DNA from: Catellatospora paridis
GTDB taxonomy: Bacteria > Actinomycetota > Actinomycetes > Mycobacteriales > Micromonosporaceae
Assembly: GCF_009720365.1 (NCBI RefSeq)
Contig: NZ_WBZD01000021.1
Location: 62,001 to 126,000 of the forward strand
Direction of reading: 5' to 3'
DNA: 64,000 nucleotides
Of the stretch, positions 34,313 to 42,029 are shown piece after piece. The notes under the pieces were generated by a model, which saw only the letters and a program-made list of their open reading frames with translations, did no database searches and was not told where the DNA came from. The translations under genes were made by a program, and so were the position numbers. The number at the start of each line of letters is the position of its first letter. Position 1 is the first letter of the stretch.

Positions 34313-35107
34313 ATGAACACCGTCGTCTCCGCGGACGGCACCGCGATCGCCTACAGCAAGGTCGGGCAGGGCCCGGCGGTCATCCTGGTCGACGGGGCCA
34401 TGTGCCACCGCGCCATGGGCCCGGCCGAGCCGCTGGCCAAGCTGCTGGCCGACTCCTACACCGTCTACACCTACGACCGGCGCGGCCGGGGCGGCAGCGG
34501 CGACACCGCGCCGTACGCCGTCGAGCGCGAGGTCGAGGACCTCGACGCGCTGATCAAGGAGGCCGGGGGCAGCGCCTACCTGTACGGCATCTCCTCCGGC
34601 GCGGTGCTGGCCTGCGACGCCGCCGCGCGGCTGGGCGGCGTGCGCAAGCTCGCCGTGTACGAACCGCCGTTCGTCGTGGACGGCACGCACGAGGCGCGGC
34701 CCGCCGACTATCTGGACAGGATGGACGCGATGATCGCGCAGGACCGCCGGGGCGACGCCGTGACGACGTTCATGAAGACCGTCGGGGTGCCCGGGATCGT
34801 GATCGCGATCATGAAGCTCACGCCGAACTTCAAGAAACTCAAGGCCGTCGCGCACACGCTGCCGTACGACTTCCGGGTGCTCGGCGACACCGGTCGCGGA
34901 CAGCCGCTGAACGCCGCCCGCTGGGCCGGGGCGCAGCTGCCCGCGCTGGTCATGGACGGCGGCAAGAGCCCGGTCTACATGCGAAACGGGGCCAAAGCCC
35001 TGTCGCAGGCGCTGCCCGGCGCCGACTACCGCACGCTGCCCGGCCAGACGCACCTGCTCAAGCCGGAGGCGGTCGCGCCGGTGCTCAAGGAGTTCTTCGT
35101 CGGCTAG
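34313..35107 (+). CDS. Alpha/beta hydrolase
   Basis: 264 aa. Signatures are DRRGRGGSGDT (55-65), the nucleophile elbow Gly92-Ile-Ser94-Ser-Gly96 and the final His in PGQTHLLKP. The oxyanion region reads LVDGAMCHRAMG rather than the usual HG motif. It lacks a signal peptide, so it acts in the cytoplasm. AAGGAG stands seven bases before the ATG at 34313, making the GTG at 34289 unlikely. It is the third gene of the ArsR/SRPBCC operon and its stop overlaps the stop of the convergent GNAT gene by four bases. Confidence 0.85.
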   Translation: MNTVVSADGTAIAYSKVGQGPAVILVDGAMCHRAMGPAEPLAKLLADSYTVYTYDRRGRGGSGDTAPYAVEREVEDLDALIKEAGGSAYLYGISSGAVLACDAAARLGGVRKLAVYEPPFVVDGTHEARPADYLDRMDAMIAQDRRGDAVTTFMKTVGVPGIVIAIMKLTPNFKKLKAVAHTLPYDFRVLGDTGRGQPLNAARWAGAQLPALVMDGGKSPVYMRNGAKALSQALPGADYRTLPGQTHLLKPEAVAPVLKEFFVG

Positions 35108-35637
35108 GCGAGCTTCTTGACGAGCAGCTCGAACTCCAGGTCGTCGCGCTGCGGCAGGCCGAAGCGCTCGTCACCGTACGGGAAGGGGCTCGTCTGCCCG
35201 GTGCGCGTGTAACCACGGCGTTCGTACCAGGCGATGAGCTCCTCCCGCACCGAGATCACGGTCATGTGCATCTCGGGCACGGCCCACTCGTCGGCGGCGA
35301 AGCGCTCCGCCTCGGCGATCATCGTCTTGCCCAGACCGCTGCCCTGCAGCAGTGGGCGCACCGCGAACATGCCGAAGTAGGCGTAGCCGTCGTGGCGCTC
35401 CAGGTGGCAGCAGGCCAGCAGGTCCCCGTCGCGCTCGGCCAGCAGCACCACGCTGTCGGGGTCGGCGACCTGCGCGGCGACCGCCTCGGCGTCGGTGCGC
35501 TGGCCCTGCAGGATGTCGGCCTCGGTGGTCCACCCGGCCCGGCTGCTGTCCCCGCGGTATGCCGACTCCACCAGCGCCACGATCGCGGGCACGTCCTGCG
35601 GCCCCGCCGCGCGCACGGTCATCGTCTGCTCCGCCAT
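35104..35637 (-). CDS. GNAT-family N-acetyltransferase
   Basis: 177 aa. The acetyl-CoA motif is FAVRPLLQGSGLGKTMIAEAE, with a later LIAWYERRGYTRTGQT strand and helix. GGAAGGA precedes the ATG at 35637. It stands alone, converging with a four-base overlap on the hydrolase gene. Substrate unknown. Confidence 0.88.
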   Translation of the reverse strand: MAEQTMTVRAAGPQDVPAIVALVESAYRGDSSRAGWTTEADILQGQRTDAEAVAAQVADPDSVVLLAERDGDLLACCHLERHDGYAYFGMFAVRPLLQGSGLGKTMIAEAERFAADEWAVPEMHMTVISVREELIAWYERRGYTRTGQTSPFPYGDERFGLPQRDDLEFELLVKKLA

Positions 35638-35725
35638 GTGCCGATCCTTCCGCGCAGGGCACCGGCCGCTGCCGGGCATGATCGCCCGTCAGGTTATCGC
35701 GTGCCCGAACCGCCCGGCCCGCCCG

Positions 35726-36838
35726 CTAGCGGGTGTTGACGAGTTTGGGGTGGGACTTGACCCAGGCGTCGAGTTTGTCGGCGCGCAGGGCGGCGAAGTA
35801 GGTGGACTGGTCGCCGCCGAGGCGCTCGCCGCGGTAGGCGCCGCCGCTGTAGACGCCGCCGCCGGGCAGGCCGACCAGGGTCAGGTTCGCGGGGCGGATG
35901 TTGCGCAGCGCGTACACGAACTCGCTGGGCTTGCGGCCGCGGCCGTCGAAGGTGAAGGTCTCGCCCAGCGCGGTGAGCACGTCGTCCAGCTTCGTGGGGT
36001 TGGCGAGCAGGTCCATGCTGAGCGCCTTGGTCAGCATGGCCTTGATCAGCTGGCGCTGGTGGCGCTGGCGCGCGTAGTCGCTGCCGGTGATGTAGCGCTG
36101 CCGCGCGTAGTCCAGCGCCTGCCAGCCGTTCATGTGCCGGTTGCCGACGTTGTAGGTCATCCGCGGCCCGGAGTACCCGTGCTCGCAGCCGCGGCAGATC
36201 GCGCGGTGCACGCCGTCGGGGCGGCGGTGGATGGACACGACCTTCTGGTCGACGTAGATGTCGACGCCGCCGATGGCGTTGATGAGCCGGATGTAGCCGT
36301 TGAACGAGATGACGGCCCCGGCGTCGAAGCGCGCGATCCCGGTGTACTTGCTCACCGTCTTGGCCAGCAGCTGGAAGCCCTGCGCGATGTCGTACTTCCC
36401 GCCGGGCATCCGGGCGCCGTAGGTCAGGGCGTGGGTGAGCTTGCTGCGCTCCCCGCGAAAGCGCGACGGCGCGAACGCCGGGATGTCGACGAGCAGGTCA
36501 CGCGGCAGCGAGGTGAGGTACGCACTGGTCAGGCCCTTGTTGATGTGCAGGATCATCACCACGTCGCCGTGCGCGGGCGAGCCCTTCTGCTCCTCGCGCG
36601 TGTCGCGGCCGAGGATGAGCATGTTCAGCGGGCCCGTGATGTCCGCGCCCGCCGGGGGAGTGGGCGAGGCGCTGGGGCTCGGCGACGGCGACGGCTCCTC
36701 GCTCGGGCCGAACAGGTCGACCTGCGGGATTGCGGAATCCACCCGGTCCTTGGTCACCTGGACCGCCGCGTAGGCCGCGCCGCCCACCAACGCCAGCGCC
36801 AGGCCGAGGACGATGAACAGCCGAGTTGACCGCGTCAT
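35726..36838 (-). CDS. LytR-CpsA-Psr family cell-wall glycopolymer ligase
   Basis: 370 aa. One N-terminal membrane helix (LFIVLGLALALVGGAAYAAV) and a Ser/Pro linker place the catalytic domain outside. LCP signatures are LILGRDTRE, the Arg of LTSLPRDLLVDIPAF, and a run of Arg residues in DYARQRYITGSDYARQRHQRQ, which bind pyrophosphate and Mg2+. Such enzymes attach teichoic acid, arabinogalactan-like or capsule chains to peptidoglycan. A CxxC pair (CRGCEHG) is unusual and may hold an extra loop. GGAG precedes the start. The PaiB and EamA genes lie upstream on the same strand. Confidence 0.9.
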   Translation of the reverse strand: MTRSTRLFIVLGLALALVGGAAYAAVQVTKDRVDSAIPQVDLFGPSEEPSPSPSPSASPTPPAGADITGPLNMLILGRDTREEQKGSPAHGDVVMILHINKGLTSAYLTSLPRDLLVDIPAFAPSRFRGERSKLTHALTYGARMPGGKYDIAQGFQLLAKTVSKYTGIARFDAGAVISFNGYIRLINAIGGVDIYVDQKVVSIHRRPDGVHRAICRGCEHGYSGPRMTYNVGNRHMNGWQALDYARQRYITGSDYARQRHQRQLIKAMLTKALSMDLLANPTKLDDVLTALGETFTFDGRGRKPSEFVYALRNIRPANLTLVGLPGGGVYSGGAYRGERLGGDQSTYFAALRADKLDAWVKSHPKLVNTR

Positions 36839-36924
36839 GGGGTGCGCTCCGGGGGTGTGGCGCTGTCGGGGGGACTTGAACTGTAGTCCGTGCCGGACCC
36901 CGGCGGCAGTGCGACGACGGGCGG

Positions 36925-37542
36925 TCAGCGGGCGCGTTCGACGGCGTCGGCGGCGGCGTGCGCGCCGTCGGCGTGCAGACCGGCCACGACACCGTCCACA
37001 TCGGCCGCCGAGCGGTTCTGGCTGAGCTTCCACTTGGCTTCCAGGCGCGAGATGCGCAGCTCCACGCCGACGATCGCGCGCAGTTGCCCGCCGACGAACG
37101 CCTCGGGGGCGGCGTCGACCGACCACGGCGCCGGGCGGCGGCCCTCGTGCTTGTCGGTCAGCCGGCGCACCAGCGCCCCGGTCCAGGCCGGGTCGTCGTG
37201 AACGACCAGCTCGCCGTACGCGTGCACGACGGCGTAGTTCCAGGTCGGCACGACGCGGCCGTGCTCGGCCTTGGCGGCGTACCAGGAGGGCGAGACGTAG
37301 GCGTCGGGCCCGCGCAGGATGGCCAGGGCCTCGCCGAGCACCGGGCGGCGCCACTGGTCGTTGTTGCGGGCCAGGTGGCCGAGCAGCGCCCCGTGCGGGC
37401 CGGTGTCGGGGTCGTACACGAACGGCAGCGTCGTCGCGACGAGGCCGTCCGCGGTCGCGGTGACCAGGTCGGCGGCGCCGTGCTCGGAAAGCAGCTCGCG
37501 GACGGCGGCCTCGTCGGGGACGAAGTGGGCGGGTGTGTACAC
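36925..37542 (-). CDS. paiB: PaiB-type FMN-binding split-barrel regulator
   Basis: 205 aa. It follows the PaiB pattern closely: MYTPAHF start, TLPFVYDPD, GHLARNNDQW, GPDAYVSPSWYAAKAEHGRVVPTWNYAVVHAYG and KLSQNRS near the end. The family binds FMN and was first described as a negative regulator of sporulation and protease genes in Bacillus subtilis; the actinobacterial role is not settled. The GTG start follows GAAAGG and lies two bases behind the EamA stop, so the two genes are co-transcribed. Confidence 0.88.
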   Translation of the reverse strand: MYTPAHFVPDEAAVRELLSEHGAADLVTATADGLVATTLPFVYDPDTGPHGALLGHLARNNDQWRRPVLGEALAILRGPDAYVSPSWYAAKAEHGRVVPTWNYAVVHAYGELVVHDDPAWTGALVRRLTDKHEGRRPAPWSVDAAPEAFVGGQLRAIVGVELRISRLEAKWKLSQNRSAADVDGVVAGLHADGAHAAADAVERAR

Positions 37543-37544
37543 GG

Positions 37545-38483
37545 TCAGACCTTTCCGACGGCGGGTGCGGGCGCGCTCGCGCGGGTGCGCTGGATCAGCA
37601 CGACGCAGCCGAGCACCACCAGCGCGGCCGCGATCGAGGCCGGAGTCACGGTCTCACCCAGCAGCAGGGCCGACCAGGCCAGGGTGAGCACCGGCTGCGC
37701 GAGCTGGATCTGGCCGACCTGGGCGATGCCGCCCCGGGCCAGGCCCGCGTACCAGGCAAAGAAGCCCAGGAACATGGAGACCGCGGTCAGGTAGCCGAAC
37801 GCGGCCCAGGCGGTGGTGTCGGCGCGCGGCGGGTGGCCCAGCGCCGCGGCGGCGGTCACGGGAACGGTGACCGGCAGCGCGACCAGCAGCGCCCAGCAGA
37901 TGGTGCGGGCGCCGCCCAACTCCCGCGACAGCGCGCCGCCCTCGGCATACCCGAGCCCGCACAGCACGACGGCGGCCAGCAGGAACAGGTCCGCGACGGT
38001 CAGCGCACCGCCGACCCCGCCGCTGGTGACCAGGAAGATCAGCACTGCCAGCAGCCCGGCCGCGCCGGCGGCCCAGAACGCGGGCGGCGGGCGCTCGCCG
38101 GCCCGCAGCACCGCGAAGACCGCGGTCATGGCGGGTAGCACGGCGATGACGACGGCGCCGTGCGCGGAGGTCTGCGTGGTCAGCGCCAGTGAGGTGAACA
38201 TCGGGAAGCCGACCACCACGCCCGCGGCGACGACGGCCAGCCGCCGCCACTGCGCCGGGGTGGGCCGTGGTGCGCCGGTGATCCGCAGATACGCCCCGGC
38301 CAGCAGGGCCGCGCCGACGGCCCGGCCGAAGGCGACGAACCAGGGGTCGAGCTGCTGCACGGCGATCCGGGTCAGCGGCAGCGACAGGCTGAACGCCAGC
38401 ACCCCCACCGCGCCCAGGGTCAGCCCCGTCACCCGGTCCGCCGTTACCGTACGCAGCACAGTAGCGCTACTCTTGTCCGTCAT
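37545..38483 (-). CDS. EamA-family transporter (drug/metabolite exporter type)
   Basis: 312 aa with ten hydrophobic segments in two five-helix EamA repeats. Typical pieces are the GVLAFSLSLPLTRIAV start and the closing LAQPVLTLAWSALLLGETVT. Such proteins export amino acids or drugs. The start is awkward: the ATG at 38483 overlaps the ATG of the divergent MocR gene (CATG). GTG at 38459 or 38432 would also leave the first helix intact. The MocR regulator across the shared palindrome probably controls it. Confidence 0.85.
   Translation of the reverse strand: MTDKSSATVLRTVTADRVTGLTLGAVGVLAFSLSLPLTRIAVQQLDPWFVAFGRAVGAALLAGAYLRITGAPRPTPAQWRRLAVVAAGVVVGFPMFTSLALTTQTSAHGAVVIAVLPAMTAVFAVLRAGERPPPAFWAAGAAGLLAVLIFLVTSGGVGGALTVADLFLLAAVVLCGLGYAEGGALSRELGGARTICWALLVALPVTVPVTAAAALGHPPRADTTAWAAFGYLTAVSMFLGFFAWYAGLARGGIAQVGQIQLAQPVLTLAWSALLLGETVTPASIAAALVVLGCVVLIQRTRASAPAPAVGKV
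38460..38471. promoter_or_regulatory. Palindrome in the MocR/EamA divergent promoter
   Basis: AGTAGCGCTACT is a perfect 12-base palindrome overlapping the TACTCT -10 hexamer (38468-38473) of the MocR gene. A wider pair, GTTACCGT at 38443 and ACGGTAAC at 38489, brackets it. Likely the MocR binding region. Confidence 0.6.
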
Positions 38484-39933
38484 GAGCAACGGTAACGCAG
38501 TGGCCCGCGTTATCCAAGATCTGCGCGGGCTCGCCGCCGTCGCGGGTCCCGGCGCGCGGCTGCCGTCGGTGCGCGAGCTGACCGCCCGGCACCAGGCCTC
38601 ACCGGTCACCGTCGCCGAGGCGATCCGGCAACTGGCGGCGCAGGGCGTCATCGAGGCGCGGCCCGGCAAGGGCACCTTCGTGGCCGTCCCGCCCGACGAT
38701 CCCGGCGTGCCCGACCTGTCCTGGCAGACCGTCGCGCTCGGCGTACGCCCGCCCGGCGACGATGAGATGCAGGCGCTCATGGCGTTACCGCCGCCGGGCG
38801 CGATCCCGCTGTCCGGCGGTTACCTCGACGCCGACCTGCAACCCGCCGCCGCGCTGGGGGCCGCGCTGACCCGCGCCGCCCGCCAGCCCGCGTCGTGGCA
38901 GCGCGGACCGGTCGAGGGGCGCGAGGACCTGCGCGCCTGGTTCGCCCGCGAGGCCGGGGCCGGGCTGCGCGCCGACGACATGGTGATCTGTCCCGGCGGC
39001 CAGGCCGCGCTGGCCACCGCGCTGCGCGCGCTCACCGGCCCCGGCGACACCGTGCTCGTCGAGTCGCCCACCTACCTGGGCGCGCTGGCCGCGGCGCGGG
39101 CCGCCGGGCTGCGGGTGGTGCCGGTGCCCGCCGACGCCGACGGCGTACGCCCCGACCAGCTCGCCGCCGCGTTCGCCCGTACCGGCGCGCGGCTGTTCTA
39201 CTGCCAGCCGCTGTACGCCAACCCGCACGGCGCGACCCTGGCCGGGCACCGCCGCGCCGAGGTCGCCGAAGCGGTCCGCGCCGCCGGGGCGTTCCTGCTG
39301 GAGGACGACTACGCCCGCGACCTCACCATCGACGGCGAGCCCCCGCCGCCGCTGGCCGCCGACGACCCCGACGGCCACATCGTCTACCTGCGCTCACTGA
39401 CCAAATCGGCGGCTCCCGGCCTGCGCGTGGCCGCCATCGGCGCACGCGGCCCGGCCGGGGCGCGCCTGCGCGCGGCCCGCCTGCTCGACGACTTCTTCGT
39501 GGCCGGCCCCATGCAGCTGGCCGCCCTGGACTTCGTCACCTCACCGGCCTGGACCCGCCACCGCCGTGCCCTGCGCACGGCCCTGCGCGAACGCCGTGAG
39601 GCCCTGCTCGCAGCGCTGCGCCGCCACCTGCCCGAACTCGTCCCGCCCGCCGTCCCGCGAGGCGGCCTGCACCTTTGGGCCCCACTACCCGACGGCACCG
39701 ACGACGTGGCCCTGGCCACCGCAGCAGCGGCCGAAGGCGTCATCGTCTTCCCCGGCCGCCCCTGGTACGCCGCCGAACCCCCGGCCCCGCACCTGCGCCT
39801 CACCTTCACCGCCGCCCCACCCGCCCACCACGACGAAGCCGTCACCCGCCTCGCCCGCGCCTTCGCGAAAGGAAGGGCACCGTCGTCTCGCGTCAGCGAG
39901 ACGAGCAGCAGCTCTGCACATCGCCCCGCGTAG
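38482..39933 (+). CDS. MocR-type regulator (GntR helix-turn-helix fused to PLP aminotransferase fold)
   Basis: 483 aa. Residues 1-75 are a GntR winged helix (RLPSVRELTARHQASPVTVAEAIRQL). The rest is a fold-type I aminotransferase domain: GREDLRAWFA, CPGGQAALATALRAL, YCQPLYANPHGATL, and the PLP-binding Lys in YLRSLTKSAAPGLRVA. MocR proteins use PLP as sensor or act with amino-acid derivatives and often control an adjoining transporter, here EamA. The last 20 codons or so (from about 39870) are made of a dispersed repeat element that also gives the stop codon. Confidence 0.9.
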   Translation: MSNGNAVARVIQDLRGLAAVAGPGARLPSVRELTARHQASPVTVAEAIRQLAAQGVIEARPGKGTFVAVPPDDPGVPDLSWQTVALGVRPPGDDEMQALMALPPPGAIPLSGGYLDADLQPAAALGAALTRAARQPASWQRGPVEGREDLRAWFAREAGAGLRADDMVICPGGQAALATALRALTGPGDTVLVESPTYLGALAAARAAGLRVVPVPADADGVRPDQLAAAFARTGARLFYCQPLYANPHGATLAGHRRAEVAEAVRAAGAFLLEDDYARDLTIDGEPPPPLAADDPDGHIVYLRSLTKSAAPGLRVAAIGARGPAGARLRAARLLDDFFVAGPMQLAALDFVTSPAWTRHRRALRTALRERREALLAALRRHLPELVPPAVPRGGLHLWAPLPDGTDDVALATAAAAEGVIVFPGRPWYAAEPPAPHLRLTFTAAPPAHHDEAVTRLARAFAKGRAPSSRVSETSSSSAHRPA

Positions 39934-39955
39934 CGGAAGGGCACCTTGTCAACGG
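39870..39955. repeat. AGGAAGGGCACCTT element, copies C1 and C2 (direct half-copies)
   Basis: AGGAAGGGCACC at 39870 and GGAAGGGCACCTT at 39935 lie in the same direction, not as a hairpin. Between them is a separate nine-bp stem, TCGTCTCGC-GTCA-GCGAGACGA (39883-39904). C1 is inside the MocR coding region, C2 just after its stop. Confidence 0.75.
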
Positions 39956-40009
39956 CGCGAGCCCGTGAGCTGCGGCGGGTAGGGGCCTAACTGGCTGAGG
40001 TGCGAGAGG

Positions 40010-40480
40010 TCACCTGGTCGGTTCCGGGTCGGTGACGTCGGCGAAGGTGCCGGCCAGTCCGGCCACCGCCGCGTCGGCGTCGACCGCGACGGCCACCCCG
40101 TGCTCGCCCGCGCCCAGCGTGATCTCCCGCCCGCGCAGCCGCTCGTCGGCGATGACCGGCCACGGCTTGAGCGACCCGTACGGCGTGATCGTGCCGCGCT
40201 CGTACCCGGTGGCGGCCTTGGCCTCGCTCGCGTCCGGCATGGACAGCCGGGAGACGCCGAGCAGCGCCCGCAGCTTCGGCCACGAGATCACCCGGTCACC
40301 CGGAACCAGTACGAACAGGAAGTCGTCGTCCCCGCGCCGGACCACGATGGTCTTGACCACGTCGGGGATCTCCACCCCGCGGGCGGCGGCGGCCTCGGCG
40401 AGGCTGCGCACGGGCCCGTGCCGGATCACGCGGTGGTCGAGTCCTGTGGAGGCGAGCGCGTCGAGCGCCGTACCGGTCAT
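40010..40480 (-). CDS. YbaK/EbsC-family aminoacyl-tRNA deacylase
   Basis: 156 aa, the full YbaK domain length. Motifs are RVIRHGPVRSLAEAA, VVKTIVVRRGDDDF with the catalytic-type Lys, and the closing ITLGAGEHGVAVAVD. The family hydrolyses mischarged tRNA (Cys-tRNA-Pro or Ala-tRNA-Pro types) in trans. TAGGGT ends seven bases before the ATG at 40480, so this start rather than one three codons earlier is used, and the mRNA is probably leaderless. It diverges from the hydrolase/TetR unit. Confidence 0.9.
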   Translation of the reverse strand: MTGTALDALASTGLDHRVIRHGPVRSLAEAAAARGVEIPDVVKTIVVRRGDDDFLFVLVPGDRVISWPKLRALLGVSRLSMPDASEAKAATGYERGTITPYGSLKPWPVIADERLRGREITLGAGEHGVAVAVDADAAVAGLAGTFADVTDPEPTR

Positions 40481-40524
40481 GTCTCGCACCCTATCCCGCG
40501 TGCCGTCACCGTGACCCAGCTCAT

Positions 40525-40538
40525 AGAACGAGCGTTCT
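40525..40538. promoter_or_regulatory. Upstream TetR operator O1
   Basis: AGAACG-AG-CGTTCT: six-base arms identical in core to the second site 46 bases downstream. It lies just before the -35 box of the hydrolase promoter. Confidence 0.6.
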
Positions 40539-40546
40539 CCCTCCTC

Positions 40547-40599
40547 TTGAAGGCGAACCGCGCCGGGCGTAGGTTAGGCGGTAGACAGAACGTTCTGTC
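40547..40599 (+). promoter_or_regulatory. Promoter and main operator O2 of the hydrolase/TetR unit
   Basis: TTGAAG (40547) and TAGGTT (40570) are 17 bases apart. Right behind, at the expected start of transcription, is the perfect 16-base palindrome GACAGAACGTTCTGTC (40584-40599). A repressor here would block initiation. Confidence 0.75.
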
Positions 40600-40623
40600 G
40601 ACTAGACGAGGAGTTGACCGGCC

Positions 40624-41421
40624 ATGACCGCCCCCGACACGATCGTGCTGATCCACGGCCTGTGGATGACCCCGCTGAGCTGGGAGCACTGGGTCGAGCA
40701 CTACACGAAGGCGGGCTACCGGGTGCTCGCCCCGTCCTGGCCGGGCCTGGAGGGCGGCGTCGAGGCACTGCGCCGGGACCCGTCGCCGCTGGCCGGTCTG
40801 GGCGTCGGCGAGGTCGCGGACCACTACGAGCGGATCATCGCCGACCTGGACCGCCGGCCGATCATCATGGGCCACTCGTTCGGCGGGGCGCTGACGCAGA
40901 TCCTGCTCGGCCGGGGCCTGGGCGCGGCCGGCGTCGCCATCAACTCCGGCCAGGTAAAGGGCGTCTACCGGCTGCCGTTCACGCAGCTCAAGGCGGCCTC
41001 GCCGGTGCTGGGCAACCCGGCCAACCGGAACAAGGCCGTGCCGCTCACGGCCGAGCAGTTCCACTACGCGTTCACCAACACGCTCACCGCCGAGCAGTCG
41101 CGCCAGGTGTACGACCGCTACCACGTGCCGGCCGCCGCGCGGGCGCTGTTCCAGGGCGCGTTCGCCAACCTCGACGCGAAGTCGCCGCTGGCGGTCGACG
41201 TGCGCCGCGACGACCGCGCGCCGCTGCTGTTCGTCGCGGGCGGGGCCGACCACATCGTGCCCGCCTCGGTGAACCGGGCCAACCACCGCCTGTACCGGCA
41301 CTCGTCCGCGATCACCGACTACCAGGAGTTCCCCGGCCGCAGCCACTACACGGTCGGGCAGGACGGCTGGCAGCAGGTGGCCGACTACGCCCTGGCCTGG
41401 GCCGTGCGCAACGCGCGCTGA
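40624..41421 (+). CDS. Alpha/beta hydrolase under TetR control
   Basis: 265 aa. The oxyanion strand reads IVLIHGLWM, the elbow is Gly83-His-Ser85-Phe-Gly87 (MGHSFGG), and the catalytic His is in PGRSHYTVG with an Asp in AGGADHIV. It resembles lactonase/esterase proteins often kept silent by a neighbouring TetR. GAGGAG precedes the ATG. The TetR gene follows 24 bases after the stop. Confidence 0.88.
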   Translation: MTAPDTIVLIHGLWMTPLSWEHWVEHYTKAGYRVLAPSWPGLEGGVEALRRDPSPLAGLGVGEVADHYERIIADLDRRPIIMGHSFGGALTQILLGRGLGAAGVAINSGQVKGVYRLPFTQLKAASPVLGNPANRNKAVPLTAEQFHYAFTNTLTAEQSRQVYDRYHVPAAARALFQGAFANLDAKSPLAVDVRRDDRAPLLFVAGGADHIVPASVNRANHRLYRHSSAITDYQEFPGRSHYTVGQDGWQQVADYALAWAVRNAR

Positions 41422-41444
41422 GCCGTGGTCCCTACCCTGGTCAG

Positions 41445-42017
41445 GTGACCGACATGATCGTACGGCCTTCCGCGGCCCGCGAGCGCCTGCTCGCGGCCGC
41501 GGCCCAGGTCTTCTACGCTGAGGGCATCCACGCGGTCGGCGTGGACCGGGTGATCGAGCGGGCGCAGGTCACCCGCGCCACCTTCTACCGGCACTTCCCC
41601 GGCAAGGACGACCTGGTCCGCGCGTACGTCGAGCACGCCGACGCGGCGATCCGCGCCCGCCTCGACGCCGCCCAGGCTCTCACCGCCGATCCGCACCGGC
41701 TGCTCGGGCTGCTGGTCGACGGCATCGGCGAGGACATCTGCGCACCCGGTTTCCGGGGCTGCCCGTTCATCAACGCCGTCGCCGAGTTCCCCGATCCGGC
41801 CCACCCCGTGCACCGGGCGGTGGTCGCGCACCGCGCCTGGTTCCGGGCCGCGCTGGTCCAGCTGCTGACCACCATGGCGTACGCAGACCCGCAGCTCGGC
41901 GCGGACGCCCTGGTCATGCTGCGCGACGGGGCGATGGTCGCGGGCTACCTCGGCGCTCCGGAGGCAGCCCGCGACAACCTGCGTGCCGCGGTGGGCGCGT
42001 TCGTGCCGCGCCCGTGA
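41445..42017 (+). CDS. TetR-family regulator, probable repressor of the hydrolase
   Basis: 190 aa. The helix-turn-helix is about residues 34-53 (VIERAQVTRATFYRHFPGKDDLV). The C-terminal half includes CAPGFRGCPFINAVAEF, a segment shared by a well-populated TetR subgroup. GTG at 41445 is used since TACCCT ends six bases before it, giving the gene its own leaderless promoter; ATG at 41454 is the alternative. It most likely binds the two AGAACG palindromes before the hydrolase gene. Confidence 0.88.
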   Translation: MTDMIVRPSAARERLLAAAAQVFYAEGIHAVGVDRVIERAQVTRATFYRHFPGKDDLVRAYVEHADAAIRARLDAAQALTADPHRLLGLLVDGIGEDICAPGFRGCPFINAVAEFPDPAHPVHRAVVAHRAWFRAALVQLLTTMAYADPQLGADALVMLRDGAMVAGYLGAPEAARDNLRAAVGAFVPRP

Positions 42018-42029
42018 CGCGCAGGCCGT

